Below are positions 44,549 to 54,102 of a stretch of DNA of 64,000 bases, piece by piece (within the stretch, counting starts at the first letter, position 1; every line of letters begins with the position of its first letter). The notes under the pieces are model-generated. The model was not told the DNA's origin. It was given only the letters and a program-made list of their open reading frames with translations, and searched no databases. The stretch is from assembly GCA_963696875.1 (NCBI GenBank), contig CAVOLQ010000003.1, positions 248,001-312,000 on the forward strand, in the 5' to 3' direction. The position numbers and the translations under genes are program-made. Source of the DNA: Albibacterium sp963696875. Lineage in GTDB: Bacteria > Bacteroidota > Bacteroidia > Sphingobacteriales > Sphingobacteriaceae.

Positions 44549-46027
44549 ATGCGCAATATGTCCACCACTACAGGAAATGAAAATTTCAAAGGAACTGATA
44601 AAATACTCTATGGAATGATTTTCGGGGTATTGGCCTTCTGGCTCTTTGCCCAGACCACATTGAACATAGCGCCGGTTATGGCGAATGATTTAGGGGTTGA
44701 TACCAGTATTATGAATATTGCCGTATCCATTACAGCATTATTCTCTGGTATTTTTATTGTCGTCTTTGGTGGCTTGGCCGATCGCATTGGGCGGGTAAAG
44801 ACCCTTATGATAGGTTTCGTTTTTAGTATAGCTGGCTCGCTGCTAATTGGTTTTACTCCAACTGGCGCTTTGGCGGAAACATTTTTAATGTTCGGCCGGA
44901 TTTTGCAGGGCTTTTCGGGTGCGTTTATCATGCCTGCCAGTCTTGCCCTAATAAAAGCCTACTGGGACGGCCCTTCACGTCAACGAGCAGTTAGTTTATG
45001 GTCTATTGGTTCTTGGGGTGGTTCCGGTTTTGCTGCCCTTTTTGGCGGTTTGATGGCTCAGAATGTCGGGTGGCGGTGGATCTTTTTTGCTTCGGCTGCC
45101 ATTTCCGTGATAGGAATGCTCATGGTAAAGGGTACACCTGAAAGTAAAGCTGCCGCACGGGCGGATTATAAATTTGATACCGTAGGTATTTTGATCTTTA
45201 TGGTAATGATGGTTGGTTACCAAGTGGTTGCTACGCAGGGTGGCAACTTTGGGTGGACAAGTTTGTTAACTTTGGGTCTCCTAGCTGGAAGTATCCTCTT
45301 TACAATCCTTTTCATTCGGATCGAGCGCGGCAATCCGAATAGCTTTGTTGATTTCAACCTTTTCAAGAATATGACCTATACCGGGGCAACAATTTCTAAT
45401 TTCCTCCTGAACGGGACCGCTGGAATCTTAATTGTAGCAATGACACTTGTACAACTCGGTGGAGATTTAACGGCCCAGGATGCGGGATTACTGACTTTGG
45501 GCTACGCCATCACTATTGTAGCATTTATCCGTGTGGGTGAGAAGCTACTGCAACGATTTGGACCCCGACGACCAATGATTTGGGGGGCAATTATCGTCTG
45601 TGTTTCAATCGCTTTATTGATGGCAACACATACGATGTTGCCAACTTATAAAATTTTTGTAGTCGTGGCGTTTGCGCTGTTCGGACTGGGGCTGGCTTTC
45701 TATGCAACCCCTTCCACAGACGCAGCCTTGTCAGCCTTGCCCGACGACCAAGCCGGCAGTGGGTCGGGTATTTATAAAATGGCCTCAGCGCTAGGTGCAT
45801 CTTTCGGCGTTGCCATCTCGGCAACTGTATTCTGGGCACTGGCCGAAGATAATACATCTGTACAGTGGATCGATGGAGTGATAAGCTACATAGGCCGCCA
45901 AGACAATGTTGCCATACGTGAGGCTGCATTCTTCGCATTTGGTGTCAATTTGCTTATGGCTATAGCAGCGATCATCTCCGTAATGCTTACGGTTCCGAAA
46001 TCTCCTGTTGCAAAGCGGGGTACTTAA
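44549..46027 (+). CDS. MFS transporter, DHA2-type, 14 helices (492 aa)
   Basis: The conserved loop 2-3 motif is GGLADRIGRVKTLMIG, and motif C-like FSGAFIMPASLALIKAYW is in helix 4-5. Length and helix count fit the 14-helix drug:H+ antiporters (EmrB/QacA-like). Proton-driven export across the inner membrane. It is followed after 30 nt by an M20 amidohydrolase, likely the same transcript. ATG at 44549 is used; a second ATG lies three codons in. Confidence 0.88.
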   Translation: MRNMSTTTGNENFKGTDKILYGMIFGVLAFWLFAQTTLNIAPVMANDLGVDTSIMNIAVSITALFSGIFIVVFGGLADRIGRVKTLMIGFVFSIAGSLLIGFTPTGALAETFLMFGRILQGFSGAFIMPASLALIKAYWDGPSRQRAVSLWSIGSWGGSGFAALFGGLMAQNVGWRWIFFASAAISVIGMLMVKGTPESKAAARADYKFDTVGILIFMVMMVGYQVVATQGGNFGWTSLLTLGLLAGSILFTILFIRIERGNPNSFVDFNLFKNMTYTGATISNFLLNGTAGILIVAMTLVQLGGDLTAQDAGLLTLGYAITIVAFIRVGEKLLQRFGPRRPMIWGAIIVCVSIALLMATHTMLPTYKIFVVVAFALFGLGLAFYATPSTDAALSALPDDQAGSGSGIYKMASALGASFGVAISATVFWALAEDNTSVQWIDGVISYIGRQDNVAIREAAFFAFGVNLLMAIAAIISVMLTVPKSPVAKRGT

Positions 46028-46057
46028 TTTACATTACTCAACGAGATAAATACCATT

Positions 46058-47218
46058 ATGAATACCATAGAAAAAGCATTAGAAGCGAATCGTAGTCAAA
46101 TCGAGGAATGGTTTGAACATATGCATCAAAATCCTGAGCTCTCCATGAAAGAGGATAATACTGCTAAATACCTAGCCGACACCGTCAGCCAATGGGGTTA
46201 TGAGGTTGAGACGGGTATTGGAAAACATGGCATAGTCGCTTCTATGAAAGTAGGGGACGGTGACAAGGCGATTGGCTTACGAGCGGATTTTGATGCTTTA
46301 CCCATTCAGGAGGTCAACGATCTTCCGTACAAGAGCCAGGTGGCCGGAGTTTCGCACCTTTGCGGACACGATGGCCATTCAACCATGCTTCTAGCTGCTG
46401 GCAAGTACTTGGCCGAAACAAAGAACTTCAACGGAACTGTACGCCTAATTTTCCAACCCGCCGAAGAGACCATGCAGGGCGGACCGGCTATGATTGCCGA
46501 CGGGCTGTTCGATCGCTTTCCGGTCGATGCGGTATTCGCCATGCATAATATGCCCGGATTGGAATTAGGCAAATTCTATTTTGCTGAAGGTGAAGTAATG
46601 GCTGCAGTTGATAATTGGGAGATCGAGCTCACAGGAAAAGGTAGTCACGGAGCCATGCCTGAATTTGGTATCGATGCGGTTGTAGTTGGATCGTCACTGG
46701 TGATGGCTTTGCAAACTATTGTGGCGCGGAACGTTGCACCCGAAAACAGTGCCGTAGTGAGCGTGGGTGCGTTCCTTTCAGGTTCTGCCGGAAACATGGT
46801 TTCACAATCTGCCATCCTGCGTTTGTCAATCCGCACCAAAACCCCGTCAGATAGGGAGCTGGTGCTAAACAGAGTCCGCGCGCTAACCAAAGCTCAGGCT
46901 GAAGGCTACGGATGCAAGTATGAAATTCGCGAGGGCGTACCAGGAGCGGTGTTGGTCAACAGCGCCGAAGAAACTCGAAAGGCCTATGAAATAGCACGTG
47001 CCGCTTTCGGCGACGAAAATGCTGTCTTTCCTGGCCCCACCTTTTTGGCTTCCGAAGACTTTGCCTTCATGCTTCAGAAGAAACCAGGAACATACAGCTT
47101 CATTGGCAATGGCGATACGCCAATGGTACATCATCCCGAGTACACCTTTAACCGCGATAACCTAACTAGAGGGGCGGCCTACTGGGTCGCACTAACAGAG
47201 GGGTTTCTAACTCGTTAG
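46058..47218 (+). CDS. M20-family amidohydrolase, hippurate/IAA-conjugate hydrolase type (386 aa)
   Basis: Metal site residues lie in HLCGHDGHSTMLLAAGK and FQPAEETMQGG, and AIGLRADFDALPIQEVNDLP is the preceding family motif. The lid domain begins near WEIELTGKGSHGAMPEFGID. These enzymes split N-acyl amino acids, and the cytosolic protein probably acts on an imported or exported conjugate together with the MFS transporter 30 nt upstream. Substrate unknown. Confidence 0.9.
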   Translation: MNTIEKALEANRSQIEEWFEHMHQNPELSMKEDNTAKYLADTVSQWGYEVETGIGKHGIVASMKVGDGDKAIGLRADFDALPIQEVNDLPYKSQVAGVSHLCGHDGHSTMLLAAGKYLAETKNFNGTVRLIFQPAEETMQGGPAMIADGLFDRFPVDAVFAMHNMPGLELGKFYFAEGEVMAAVDNWEIELTGKGSHGAMPEFGIDAVVVGSSLVMALQTIVARNVAPENSAVVSVGAFLSGSAGNMVSQSAILRLSIRTKTPSDRELVLNRVRALTKAQAEGYGCKYEIREGVPGAVLVNSAEETRKAYEIARAAFGDENAVFPGPTFLASEDFAFMLQKKPGTYSFIGNGDTPMVHHPEYTFNRDNLTRGAAYWVALTEGFLTR

Positions 47219-47240
47219 AATTTGCGTTTCTTTAGGGATA

Positions 47241-47978
47241 ATGGACGAAATTGAATTAACCGTAATCGGATGCGGGGATGCTTTTGCAGATGGGGGTAGG
47301 TTTCACACCTGCTTCTATGTTAAAAGTTCGAGATGCAATTTTTTGATTGACTGTGGTGCCAGCGCCTTTACTTCATTAAAGCAGAATGGAATAAGGAATA
47401 AGGATATTGATGTGATTTTTATCACACATTTTCATGGAGATCATTATGGCGGGATACCCTTCTTACTGCTTGATGCTGATGCATCTACCAGGGAGAAACC
47501 TTTAACTATTGTAAGCCCTCCAGGGGGCAAAGAAAAAATCGAGAAGCTTTTCCAGTTGCTTTATCCCGATAGCAAACTAGCAGAGAAATTTAAAATTTAC
47601 TTCTACGAATATCATGAGAATGAAGTATTAACTGTGGATCAGTTAAAGGTCTCGGCAGTTCCAGTGAAGCACAAGCAAGCTACCATGCCACATGGCCTTC
47701 GAATTACTATTGGCTTAACCGTCATCAGTTATTCTGGGGATACTGAATGGACACCAGCTTTAGTGGAGCTTGCGAAAGACGCGGATTTATTTATTTGTGA
47801 ATGCAATTTTTACGAAAGTAAAGTAGAAGGACATATGAACTATAAAACGCTTGCTGAAAAGTTACCTGATCTTGCTTTTAAACGTATTCTCCTTACTCAT
47901 TTTGGCGAGGAGATGCTTAACAATCTTACCAATATAAAATTAAATTACGCTGTTGATGGCTTAAAGATAATAATTTAG
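47241..47978 (+). CDS. Metallo-beta-lactamase-fold hydrolase (245 aa)
   Basis: The zinc motif VIFITHFHGDHYGGIPFLLL (HxHxDH), VISYSGDTEWTPALVELAKD (Asp bridging) and ILLTHFGEEM (third His) place it in the ribonuclease Z-like/arylsulfatase-like MBL branch. Soluble. It follows the M20 gene by 22 nt, so it probably shares the transcript. Substrate unknown. Confidence 0.87.
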   Translation: MDEIELTVIGCGDAFADGGRFHTCFYVKSSRCNFLIDCGASAFTSLKQNGIRNKDIDVIFITHFHGDHYGGIPFLLLDADASTREKPLTIVSPPGGKEKIEKLFQLLYPDSKLAEKFKIYFYEYHENEVLTVDQLKVSAVPVKHKQATMPHGLRITIGLTVISYSGDTEWTPALVELAKDADLFICECNFYESKVEGHMNYKTLAEKLPDLAFKRILLTHFGEEMLNNLTNIKLNYAVDGLKIII

Positions 47979-48056
47979 TATTTAATCAATTTAAGTTCCC
48001 ATTTTTGTAGCAAAATATAAGATCTACGCATATTGAGTCGACAAATACTTTAAATA

Positions 48057-49493
48057 TTGAAACATACTACTGGAAAGCCTGAGGATCAAAAACTCAAAAG
48101 AGGCTTGCAAAACCGCCATATTCAGTTAATTGCTCTTGGTGGCGCCATCGGAACAGGATTATTTCTAGGCATTGGACCGGCTGCGGTATTGGCAGGCCCA
48201 TCTGTAATTTTAGGCTACGCACTAGCTGGGATTATTGCTTTCTTTATTATGCGTCAATTAGGCGAGATGGTCGTTGAAGAACCTGTTTCTGGTAGCTTCA
48301 GCCACTTTGCCAATAAGTACTGGGGATCTTTTGCCGGCTTTGCTTCTGGCTGGAATTATTGGGTGTTGTACATCTTGGTAAGTATGTCCGAGCTGACCGC
48401 CATCGGTATCTATGTGCATTTTTGGTGGCCTGAAATCCCGTTGTGGACATCAAGCCTGTTCTTTTTTATAGTGATAAATGCCTTAAATCTCACATCGGTT
48501 AAGGTGTATGGCGAGGTAGAATTTTGGTTCTCTATAATAAAGGTTGCAGCCATCATTGCCATGATTATTTTCGGCGTTTATTTGCTTTTAAGTGGTACGG
48601 GTGGCGAGCAGGCAAGCATTCAAAACCTATGGAATGACGGTGGTTTTTTCCCAAAGGGCTGGTTAAGCGCTGATGGGAGCGGAAGCTATCAAGGATTGTT
48701 TGCCGCAATCGCATTAATCATGTTTTCATTTGGCGGTTTGGAATTAATAGGAATTACCGCTGCAGAAGCTGAAAATCCTGAGAAAACGATCCCCAAGGCA
48801 ACCAATCAAGTGATTTACCGAATTCTCATTTTTTATGTCGGTGCGCTTCTGATCCTTTTCTCATTATCTCCATGGAAAAACATTACTACGGATAGTAGTC
48901 CTTTTGTAATGGTTTTTGAAAGTTTAAAGGGTTTTCAGTTTAACCTTTTCGGCAAAACCATCTACTTCACAAGTCTGATTGCGAATGCGCTTAATATTAT
49001 TGTGTTGACAGCGGCCTTATCTGTTTATAACAGTTGTGTTTATAGTAATAGTAGAATGTTGTTTGGTTTGGCGGAACAAGGAAACGCACCTTCATTTTTA
49101 TCAAAGTTAACCAAGAATTCTGTACCTCTAAACGCAATTTTGATATCCAGCTTGTTTGTGGCCGTATGTATCATTGTCAATAAGCTAATGCCTGAAAAAG
49201 CATTGGAAATTTTGATGTCGTTGGTAGTGGCTACCCTAATTATCAATTGGCTGATGATAAGTATTACGCATTTGAAATTTAGAAGGAGTAAAGAGGCAGA
49301 TCAGGTTAAAACCAAGTTCCCTTCTTATATCTACCCCATATCAAATTATATTTGCTTGATATTTTTGTTGGGGATCCTAGTGAGTATGTGGATAGCAGGA
49401 TTGAAAATATCGGTGGAATTGATTCCAGTCTGGATTTTTATATTATACGTTTGTTTCCTGTTCGTGAGAAAACGTAAAAATAAAGAGAAGTAA
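48057..49493 (+). CDS. APC-superfamily amino-acid permease (478 aa)
   Basis: The helix-1 signature RHIQLIALGGAIGTGLFLGI and IAFFIMRQLGEMVVEEPVSG are typical of the AAT family (CycA/AroP-like, D-Ala/D-Ser/Gly or aromatic amino acids). ELIGITAAEAENPEKTIPKA is the conserved helix-6 loop. Twelve helices, proton-coupled uptake. The start chosen is TTG at 48057, since no ATG comes before RHIQL. It follows the MBL gene after 78 nt. Confidence 0.9.
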   Translation: MKHTTGKPEDQKLKRGLQNRHIQLIALGGAIGTGLFLGIGPAAVLAGPSVILGYALAGIIAFFIMRQLGEMVVEEPVSGSFSHFANKYWGSFAGFASGWNYWVLYILVSMSELTAIGIYVHFWWPEIPLWTSSLFFFIVINALNLTSVKVYGEVEFWFSIIKVAAIIAMIIFGVYLLLSGTGGEQASIQNLWNDGGFFPKGWLSADGSGSYQGLFAAIALIMFSFGGLELIGITAAEAENPEKTIPKATNQVIYRILIFYVGALLILFSLSPWKNITTDSSPFVMVFESLKGFQFNLFGKTIYFTSLIANALNIIVLTAALSVYNSCVYSNSRMLFGLAEQGNAPSFLSKLTKNSVPLNAILISSLFVAVCIIVNKLMPEKALEILMSLVVATLIINWLMISITHLKFRRSKEADQVKTKFPSYIYPISNYICLIFLLGILVSMWIAGLKISVELIPVWIFILYVCFLFVRKRKNKEK

Positions 49494-49544
49494 TAAATTA
49501 GTAAATTTGATACCGGCATTGCATGTATTTAAACTGTCAAATAG

Positions 49545-50606
49545 ATGAATATATTTCAACAATTATTCAAATTTAATAAAACTGATAGAGCTTGGCATCT
49601 TCCAGTTGTAGCTGGACTATGTGTCGGTATTCCATTATTATTAGGCCTTCTTAATGATAATATTGAAGCAGGGAAATTGGCATCAATCGGTGCACTTGTT
49701 ATTTTGTATATCCAATCGAACAAACTTGTTAATCGAATGATGATTCTCATGGTTTGTGGTTTTGGTTTTATTTTTTCGTTTGCTTTTGGGGTGGTTTTTT
49801 CCTTTAACACGTGGTTGACCCCATTAATGTTAGGTCTCTATACTTTTGGCGTACATTATTCATTGATTCGCCTTGAATTGACCCGTCCGCCAGGTAATTT
49901 CTTTTTTATCATGGTAGCATCAATCGCTATTGCACTTCCCCATAACTCCGCGGACATTGCCACCACCATTGGAAATTTCTCTATTGGAGTTATGATTGCC
50001 TGTACAATTGGATTATTATATAGTATCCTTGTATTGCGTGGGGTCACCAACAAAACTGATGTGGTGGTAATACAAAAAAATATGTATGTCAACATAACCG
50101 AATCGATAATTTTTGGTGCCATAATCGGACTAGCGCTGCTAGTGGCTTTTTTACTGGAACTCGAAAATCCCTATTGGGTGCCCACATCATGTATGGCAGT
50201 AATGCAAGGGATAACAACTAAACACGTTTGGACAAGAGCAGCCCAAAGGGTATTGGGTACATTTATCGGACTCGGTTTAACCTGGTTTATTTTGCAAATT
50301 AATATAACTGCACTTGGTATATGTGTAAGTATACTGCTCCTTCAAATTATTGTTGAATTTCTTGTGGTTAGGAATTACGCGATAGCAGCTATTTTTATTA
50401 CTATGTTGACCATTTTTCTTGCGGAACCAAATGTGAGTTTGATAGGAGAACCTAATCAACTAATAGCAACAAGATTTTTTGATATATTGATCGGAAGCTC
50501 AATAGGAGGTATTGGTGGTTGGATGCTGTATCACGAACAAATCCATTTTTTTACAAAAAGGCAATTAAAAAAGGTAGGAATTTTTTTGAAAAAAAATAAA
50601 TCTTAA
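49545..50606 (+). CDS. FUSC-family inner-membrane protein (353 aa)
   Basis: Two groups of hydrophobic helices (about 15-160 and 185-335) with a short cytosolic linker. The second group contains LELENPYWVPTSCMAVMQG, RAAQRVLGTFIGLGLTWFIL and ATRFFDILIGSSIGGIGGWM, the FUSC repeat signature. The family includes aromatic acid exporters, but it is usually part of larger proteins with a cytosolic tail; this one has only a short basic tail. Function unknown. Confidence 0.82.
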   Translation: MNIFQQLFKFNKTDRAWHLPVVAGLCVGIPLLLGLLNDNIEAGKLASIGALVILYIQSNKLVNRMMILMVCGFGFIFSFAFGVVFSFNTWLTPLMLGLYTFGVHYSLIRLELTRPPGNFFFIMVASIAIALPHNSADIATTIGNFSIGVMIACTIGLLYSILVLRGVTNKTDVVVIQKNMYVNITESIIFGAIIGLALLVAFLLELENPYWVPTSCMAVMQGITTKHVWTRAAQRVLGTFIGLGLTWFILQINITALGICVSILLLQIIVEFLVVRNYAIAAIFITMLTIFLAEPNVSLIGEPNQLIATRFFDILIGSSIGGIGGWMLYHEQIHFFTKRQLKKVGIFLKKNKS

Positions 50607-50618
50607 TTCATCAATACC

Positions 50619-50969
50619 TTATTGTCTTAAAATTTTCTCCATTTTCTTTCCTTTTGCCAATTCGTCTATCAACTTATCTAAATAGCGAATTTGTTGCATG
50701 ACTTTGTCTTCAATTTCTTCGACTCGATAACCGCAAATTACACCCGTGATTTTTGAAACATTAGGATTTATTTGTGGTGCTTTTGCAAAAAAGGTTTCAA
50801 AATCAGTTTTATTGTCAATGAGTTCTTGCAATGCTTCATTATCATATCCTGTTAGCCAAAATATAATTTCATTTACTTCCTCTTTTGTGCGTCCCTTTTT
50901 CTCCGCTTTATGGATATAGTGTGGATACACACTTGCAAAGGACATCCTGTAAACCCTTGAATTATTCAT
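50619..50969 (-). CDS. DUF2200-family protein (116 aa)
   Basis: Small soluble protein. VYRMSFASVYPHYIHKAEKK, GRTKEEVNEIIFWLTGYDNE, and KITGVICGYRVEEIEDKVMQ match DUF2200 as I remember it. Function unknown. It is followed by DUF1697 upstream on the same strand (24-nt gap), so the two are likely one transcript. Confidence 0.8.
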   Translation of the reverse strand: MNNSRVYRMSFASVYPHYIHKAEKKGRTKEEVNEIIFWLTGYDNEALQELIDNKTDFETFFAKAPQINPNVSKITGVICGYRVEEIEDKVMQQIRYLDKLIDELAKGKKMEKILRQ

Positions 50970-50993
50970 TTTGGCTGTCGTAATATATTAATC

Positions 50994-51536
50994 CTATTGG
51001 GTTTGTTCTGCGATTTTCAAAAGCTCCATCGTGGTCTTGAAATTCCTGGTTGTTGACGTTACTTTTAGCGTTTTCTCTAAAAAATTATTGGTCAATTTGG
51101 TGTTTCCATAACCGTTTGGGCAATACAAATAGATAACTCGGTCTTTTGAAATTTCAATCTTTTCGTTTTCTGCTTTTTTATTGTCAATGTTCTCTTTTTT
51201 GTAATCACTAGGTCGTTCAGCTAAGAAAGTAAAATGCAAGAATTTTTCGTCGTTGCTTTTTAATGGATTGTTCTCGACACATTCCTTAAGTTCTTCCGTC
51301 GTCAATACGATTACAGGAACGTTAAACCCAAAATGTTTATCAATTTCTGAGCTTATCAGTTCTTCAAGTTCTTTAATGCTTGTTGGTCTAAATGTGAAAA
51401 CAACATTTCCGCTTTGAACATAGCTTGTCACTTTCTGAAAATTTAAACTTTCAAAAAGTCTTCTTAAAGCGTCCATTTTTATACTGTTTTTTCCGCTTAC
51501 ATTTATTCCTCTCAATATTGAAATATATGTTCTCAT
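50994..51536 (-). CDS. DUF1697-family protein (180 aa)
   Basis: TYISILRGINVSGKNSIKMD is the family's N-terminal signature, followed by FQKVTSYVQSGNVVFTF and VPVIVLTTEELKECVENNP. The C-terminus has TTRNFKTTMELLKIAEQ (TxRNxxT). Function unknown; a ferredoxin-like fold is reported for relatives. It is the first gene of a pair with DUF2200. Confidence 0.85.
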   Translation of the reverse strand: MRTYISILRGINVSGKNSIKMDALRRLFESLNFQKVTSYVQSGNVVFTFRPTSIKELEELISSEIDKHFGFNVPVIVLTTEELKECVENNPLKSNDEKFLHFTFLAERPSDYKKENIDNKKAENEKIEISKDRVIYLYCPNGYGNTKLTNNFLEKTLKVTSTTRNFKTTMELLKIAEQTQ

Positions 51537-51640
51537 TTATTCCCTTTAATAGGTTAATGGTAAACAAACTTAAGCATAAAATGTTGCTATATTCACATGC
51601 CAGTGCTGGATGAACTAATTTATATCAACAATTCACGAAT

Positions 51641-52288
51641 ATGGAAAGTAAAATAGAAAAAGAAATACAATTTCCGATTTTTGAAATTAAATTAACTGGA
51701 GACCTATCTATTCCGCAGAATGCTAAGGGGCTCATTGTGTTTGCTCATGGAAGTGGAAGTAGTCGGCACAGTACAAGGAATAAAGAGGTTGCCGCTAAGC
51801 TTCAAGAAGCTGGGTTTGGAACCTTGTTATTTGACCTATTAACCGTCAAAGAAGATGAAGATTATTCTAAACGCTTTGATATTGATCTTTTGACAGATCG
51901 CTTAATAAGAGTAACAGATTGGCTAAAGTCTTACCCGGATACTGCTGATTTGACTATCGGCTATTTTGGGGCAAGTACTGGAGCTGCGGCCACTTTAAAT
52001 GCGGCTGCTAAGCTGGGAAATACAATTGCGGCGGTGGTTTCTCGTGGCGGTAGACCTGACATGGCTGCGCTATTGCTTCCGGAAGTAAATACACCAACCC
52101 TTCTAATCGTTGGAAGTCTGGATACCGAAGTGATAGCCTTGAATGAAAAAGCCTATTCATTGTTAAGAAATGCAACCAAAGAGATAAGGATAGTAGCCGG
52201 GGCTACACATCTATTTGAAGAGCCTGGCAAATTGCAGGAAGTTGCGACGTTAGCCATCGAGTGGTTTAATAAGTACGTCGTTAAGTAG
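51641..52288 (+). CDS. Alpha/beta hydrolase, dienelactone-hydrolase-like (215 aa)
   Basis: KGLIVFAHGSGSSRHSTRNK forms the oxyanion loop region, the nucleophile is the Ser in GYFGASTGAAATLN, an Asp lies in LLIVGSLDTEVIALN, and the catalytic His is in VAGATHLFEEPG. Cytosolic. The family often occurs fused to a phosphoribosyltransferase domain; here the hydrolase stands alone. Substrate unknown. Confidence 0.85.
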   Translation: MESKIEKEIQFPIFEIKLTGDLSIPQNAKGLIVFAHGSGSSRHSTRNKEVAAKLQEAGFGTLLFDLLTVKEDEDYSKRFDIDLLTDRLIRVTDWLKSYPDTADLTIGYFGASTGAAATLNAAAKLGNTIAAVVSRGGRPDMAALLLPEVNTPTLLIVGSLDTEVIALNEKAYSLLRNATKEIRIVAGATHLFEEPGKLQEVATLAIEWFNKYVVK

Positions 52289-52331
52289 GGATTACAAGAT
52301 TTCCTTGATTCCGATATAACCTAGTTTAGGT

Positions 52332-53042
52332 TTACTTTGACAGGGAATTAACTGTTTTTTTTTTACCGGTAAACAATTTGACTGCTACCGGTGCGGTTGC
52401 CAGCACAACAATTGCCAAGATAACATACTCAAGATTTCGTTGCACCCAAGGGTTTTCACCCACTAAATAGCCCAGCGTTACTAGGCTTCCCACCCAAATA
52501 ATAGCACCAACAACATTATAAATCGCAAACTTCTTGAAATCCATTCCTACTATACCGGCAACTATTGGAGCAAACGTACGCACGACGGGAAGAAATCGAG
52601 CTAAAATAATCGCCCCACCGCCTCGTTTTTGATAAAACTCTTCAGCCCTATAAATATATTCTTTCTTAAAAAGCCAGTTGTCTTTCATCTTTAGTAATCG
52701 GTGGCCAAAATATTTTCCACACCAATAGCCTACAAAGTTTCCCAGAATAGCAGCTAATGAAATCAATATTAGCCAATAGATAAGCGTCAACACAGGGTTG
52801 GCGGCGCCAATTGACATGTTGGCTATAATTACCCCTGAGATGAAGAGGATTGGATCGCCTGGTAAGAAAAATCCTATTAGAATCCCGGTTTCAGCAAAGA
52901 CAATAAATAATAGCAAATATAGACCGCCATGAGCTACAATCCAATCCGGATCGGTAAGGTTATTAAAAAACTCTAAAAAAACTTCCACAAATTCATTCCT
53001 AAAATATTCACTTCCAAAGGAACGAACATATACTGGAAACAT
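52332..53042 (-). CDS. DedA-family membrane protein (236 aa)
   Basis: Five hydrophobic segments. ETGILIGFFLPGDPILFISG is the N-terminal reentrant region with the family's GxxxPxE-like loop, and ARFLPVVRTFAPIVAGI is the FxRFxPxxR motif essential in the family. DedA proteins flip undecaprenyl phosphate and other lipids. The first 25-30 residues (before LEFFNNLTD) may be over-extended; later ATGs are not obvious. Inner membrane. Confidence 0.87.
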   Translation of the reverse strand: MFPVYVRSFGSEYFRNEFVEVFLEFFNNLTDPDWIVAHGGLYLLLFIVFAETGILIGFFLPGDPILFISGVIIANMSIGAANPVLTLIYWLILISLAAILGNFVGYWCGKYFGHRLLKMKDNWLFKKEYIYRAEEFYQKRGGGAIILARFLPVVRTFAPIVAGIVGMDFKKFAIYNVVGAIIWVGSLVTLGYLVGENPWVQRNLEYVILAIVVLATAPVAVKLFTGKKKTVNSLSK

Positions 53043-53203
53043 AATGTAAAAATTATACTATATTTAAATATTGTTGTATATACAATGAAATGTCTTACAA
53101 TATTATATTAAGTTTAACGCAGTAAAAATAGAACGGGGGCGTCATAGTCTTTAGCTGAACTCATGGTCCTTGGCTGAGACAATAAGTAAAATCGTGGATA
53201 GAA

Positions 53204-53971
53204 TTATTTTTTGAATTTGAGAATTGACATTACGGGTAGGTGATCGGAATGTAACACGGGATAGACTTCTTGCTCAATTATCTCTTCTAGATTTTCTTTA
53301 CTTACCATGATGTAATCGATCTTATTTAACGGATTAGTGGCAGGGAAGGTGATTGCAGAGTCATTAGTCGCATCTGTAAATATCGTCTGCAGCTTCATTA
53401 CTTCCTTTGTTCCGGGGCGGGCATTAAAATCGCCAGTTAAGATAACGGGCTGTTCCATTTCCCCAAAAAGTTTTACAAGCTCTTCAGCCTGAGTATACCG
53501 TGAGTTTGAATCTCGATAATCCATGTGTACAGTTGCAAAAGTGAGTTTTTTTTTCTCCAAAAATACTTGGGCAGTAAGTAGAGCTCTAGTGGCCGCATCT
53601 TCTGTTCCAGTGCTTGTGAGAATGATCCGGTGGTCTTTAACGTTTGAAAGGGGATGTTTTGAAAGAATACCAATTCCATAAGAGCCGCCATCGAATGCGA
53701 AGTGACGCGCATACGCATAATACATGCCTGTTTTTTCTGCAAGAAACTTGATTTGGTCAATATTTCCGGAACGATTACAAACGCTATCGACTTCTTGAAG
53801 ACCGATAAGATCGGCTTGGGTGGATTTGATAAATTCTGCTAAATTTTCCAGTTGATCTACGTTTTTTGAGTCTTGACCGATATGGATATTGTAAGACATG
53901 ACTTTTAATGTCTGGGCATTTGTCTGGAAAGTGTATATCAGGCTAATTAATACAATAAGGAAAATCTTCAT
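53204..53971 (-). CDS. Secreted endonuclease/exonuclease/phosphatase-family protein (255 aa)
   Basis: Signal peptide MKIFLIVLISLIYTFQTNA, cleaved before QTLKV. The catalytic motifs of the EEP fold are VMSYNIHIGQ, LIGLQEVDS, VHMDYRDSN, LTGDFNARPG and HSDHLPVMSI, with the metal Glu, Asp and His present. It acts in the periplasm or outside on phosphodiesters or phosphomonoesters. A strong terminator lies between its start side and susD. Confidence 0.87.
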   Translation of the reverse strand: MKIFLIVLISLIYTFQTNAQTLKVMSYNIHIGQDSKNVDQLENLAEFIKSTQADLIGLQEVDSVCNRSGNIDQIKFLAEKTGMYYAYARHFAFDGGSYGIGILSKHPLSNVKDHRIILTSTGTEDAATRALLTAQVFLEKKKLTFATVHMDYRDSNSRYTQAEELVKLFGEMEQPVILTGDFNARPGTKEVMKLQTIFTDATNDSAITFPATNPLNKIDYIMVSKENLEEIIEQEVYPVLHSDHLPVMSILKFKK

Positions 53972-54053
53972 ATGTTTTTAGGAGTGTTTAAGATGATAAT
54001 GACAATTCATCGCTGGTAAACATATGAATTTAATCGCGGTTTCATAAAAAATT

Positions 54054-54095
54054 TATATCAAAAAAAGGGAGCCTGGGCTCCCTTTTTTTGATATA
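54054..54095 (-). terminator. Strong Rho-independent terminator after susD
   Basis: A near-perfect palindrome: TATATC with A7, GGGAGCC, a TG loop, GGCTCCC, T7 and GATATA. It sits directly past the susD stop and before the EEP gene. Leftward it ends in T7, as required; the symmetry could serve both directions. Confidence 0.92.
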
Positions 54096-54102
54096 ATAAA
54101 TG

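Noticed and set aside
45591..45938. 115-codon leftward frame opposite the MFS transporter
   Set aside because: Arg/His/Leu-rich shadow of a real coding frame with no family resemblance.
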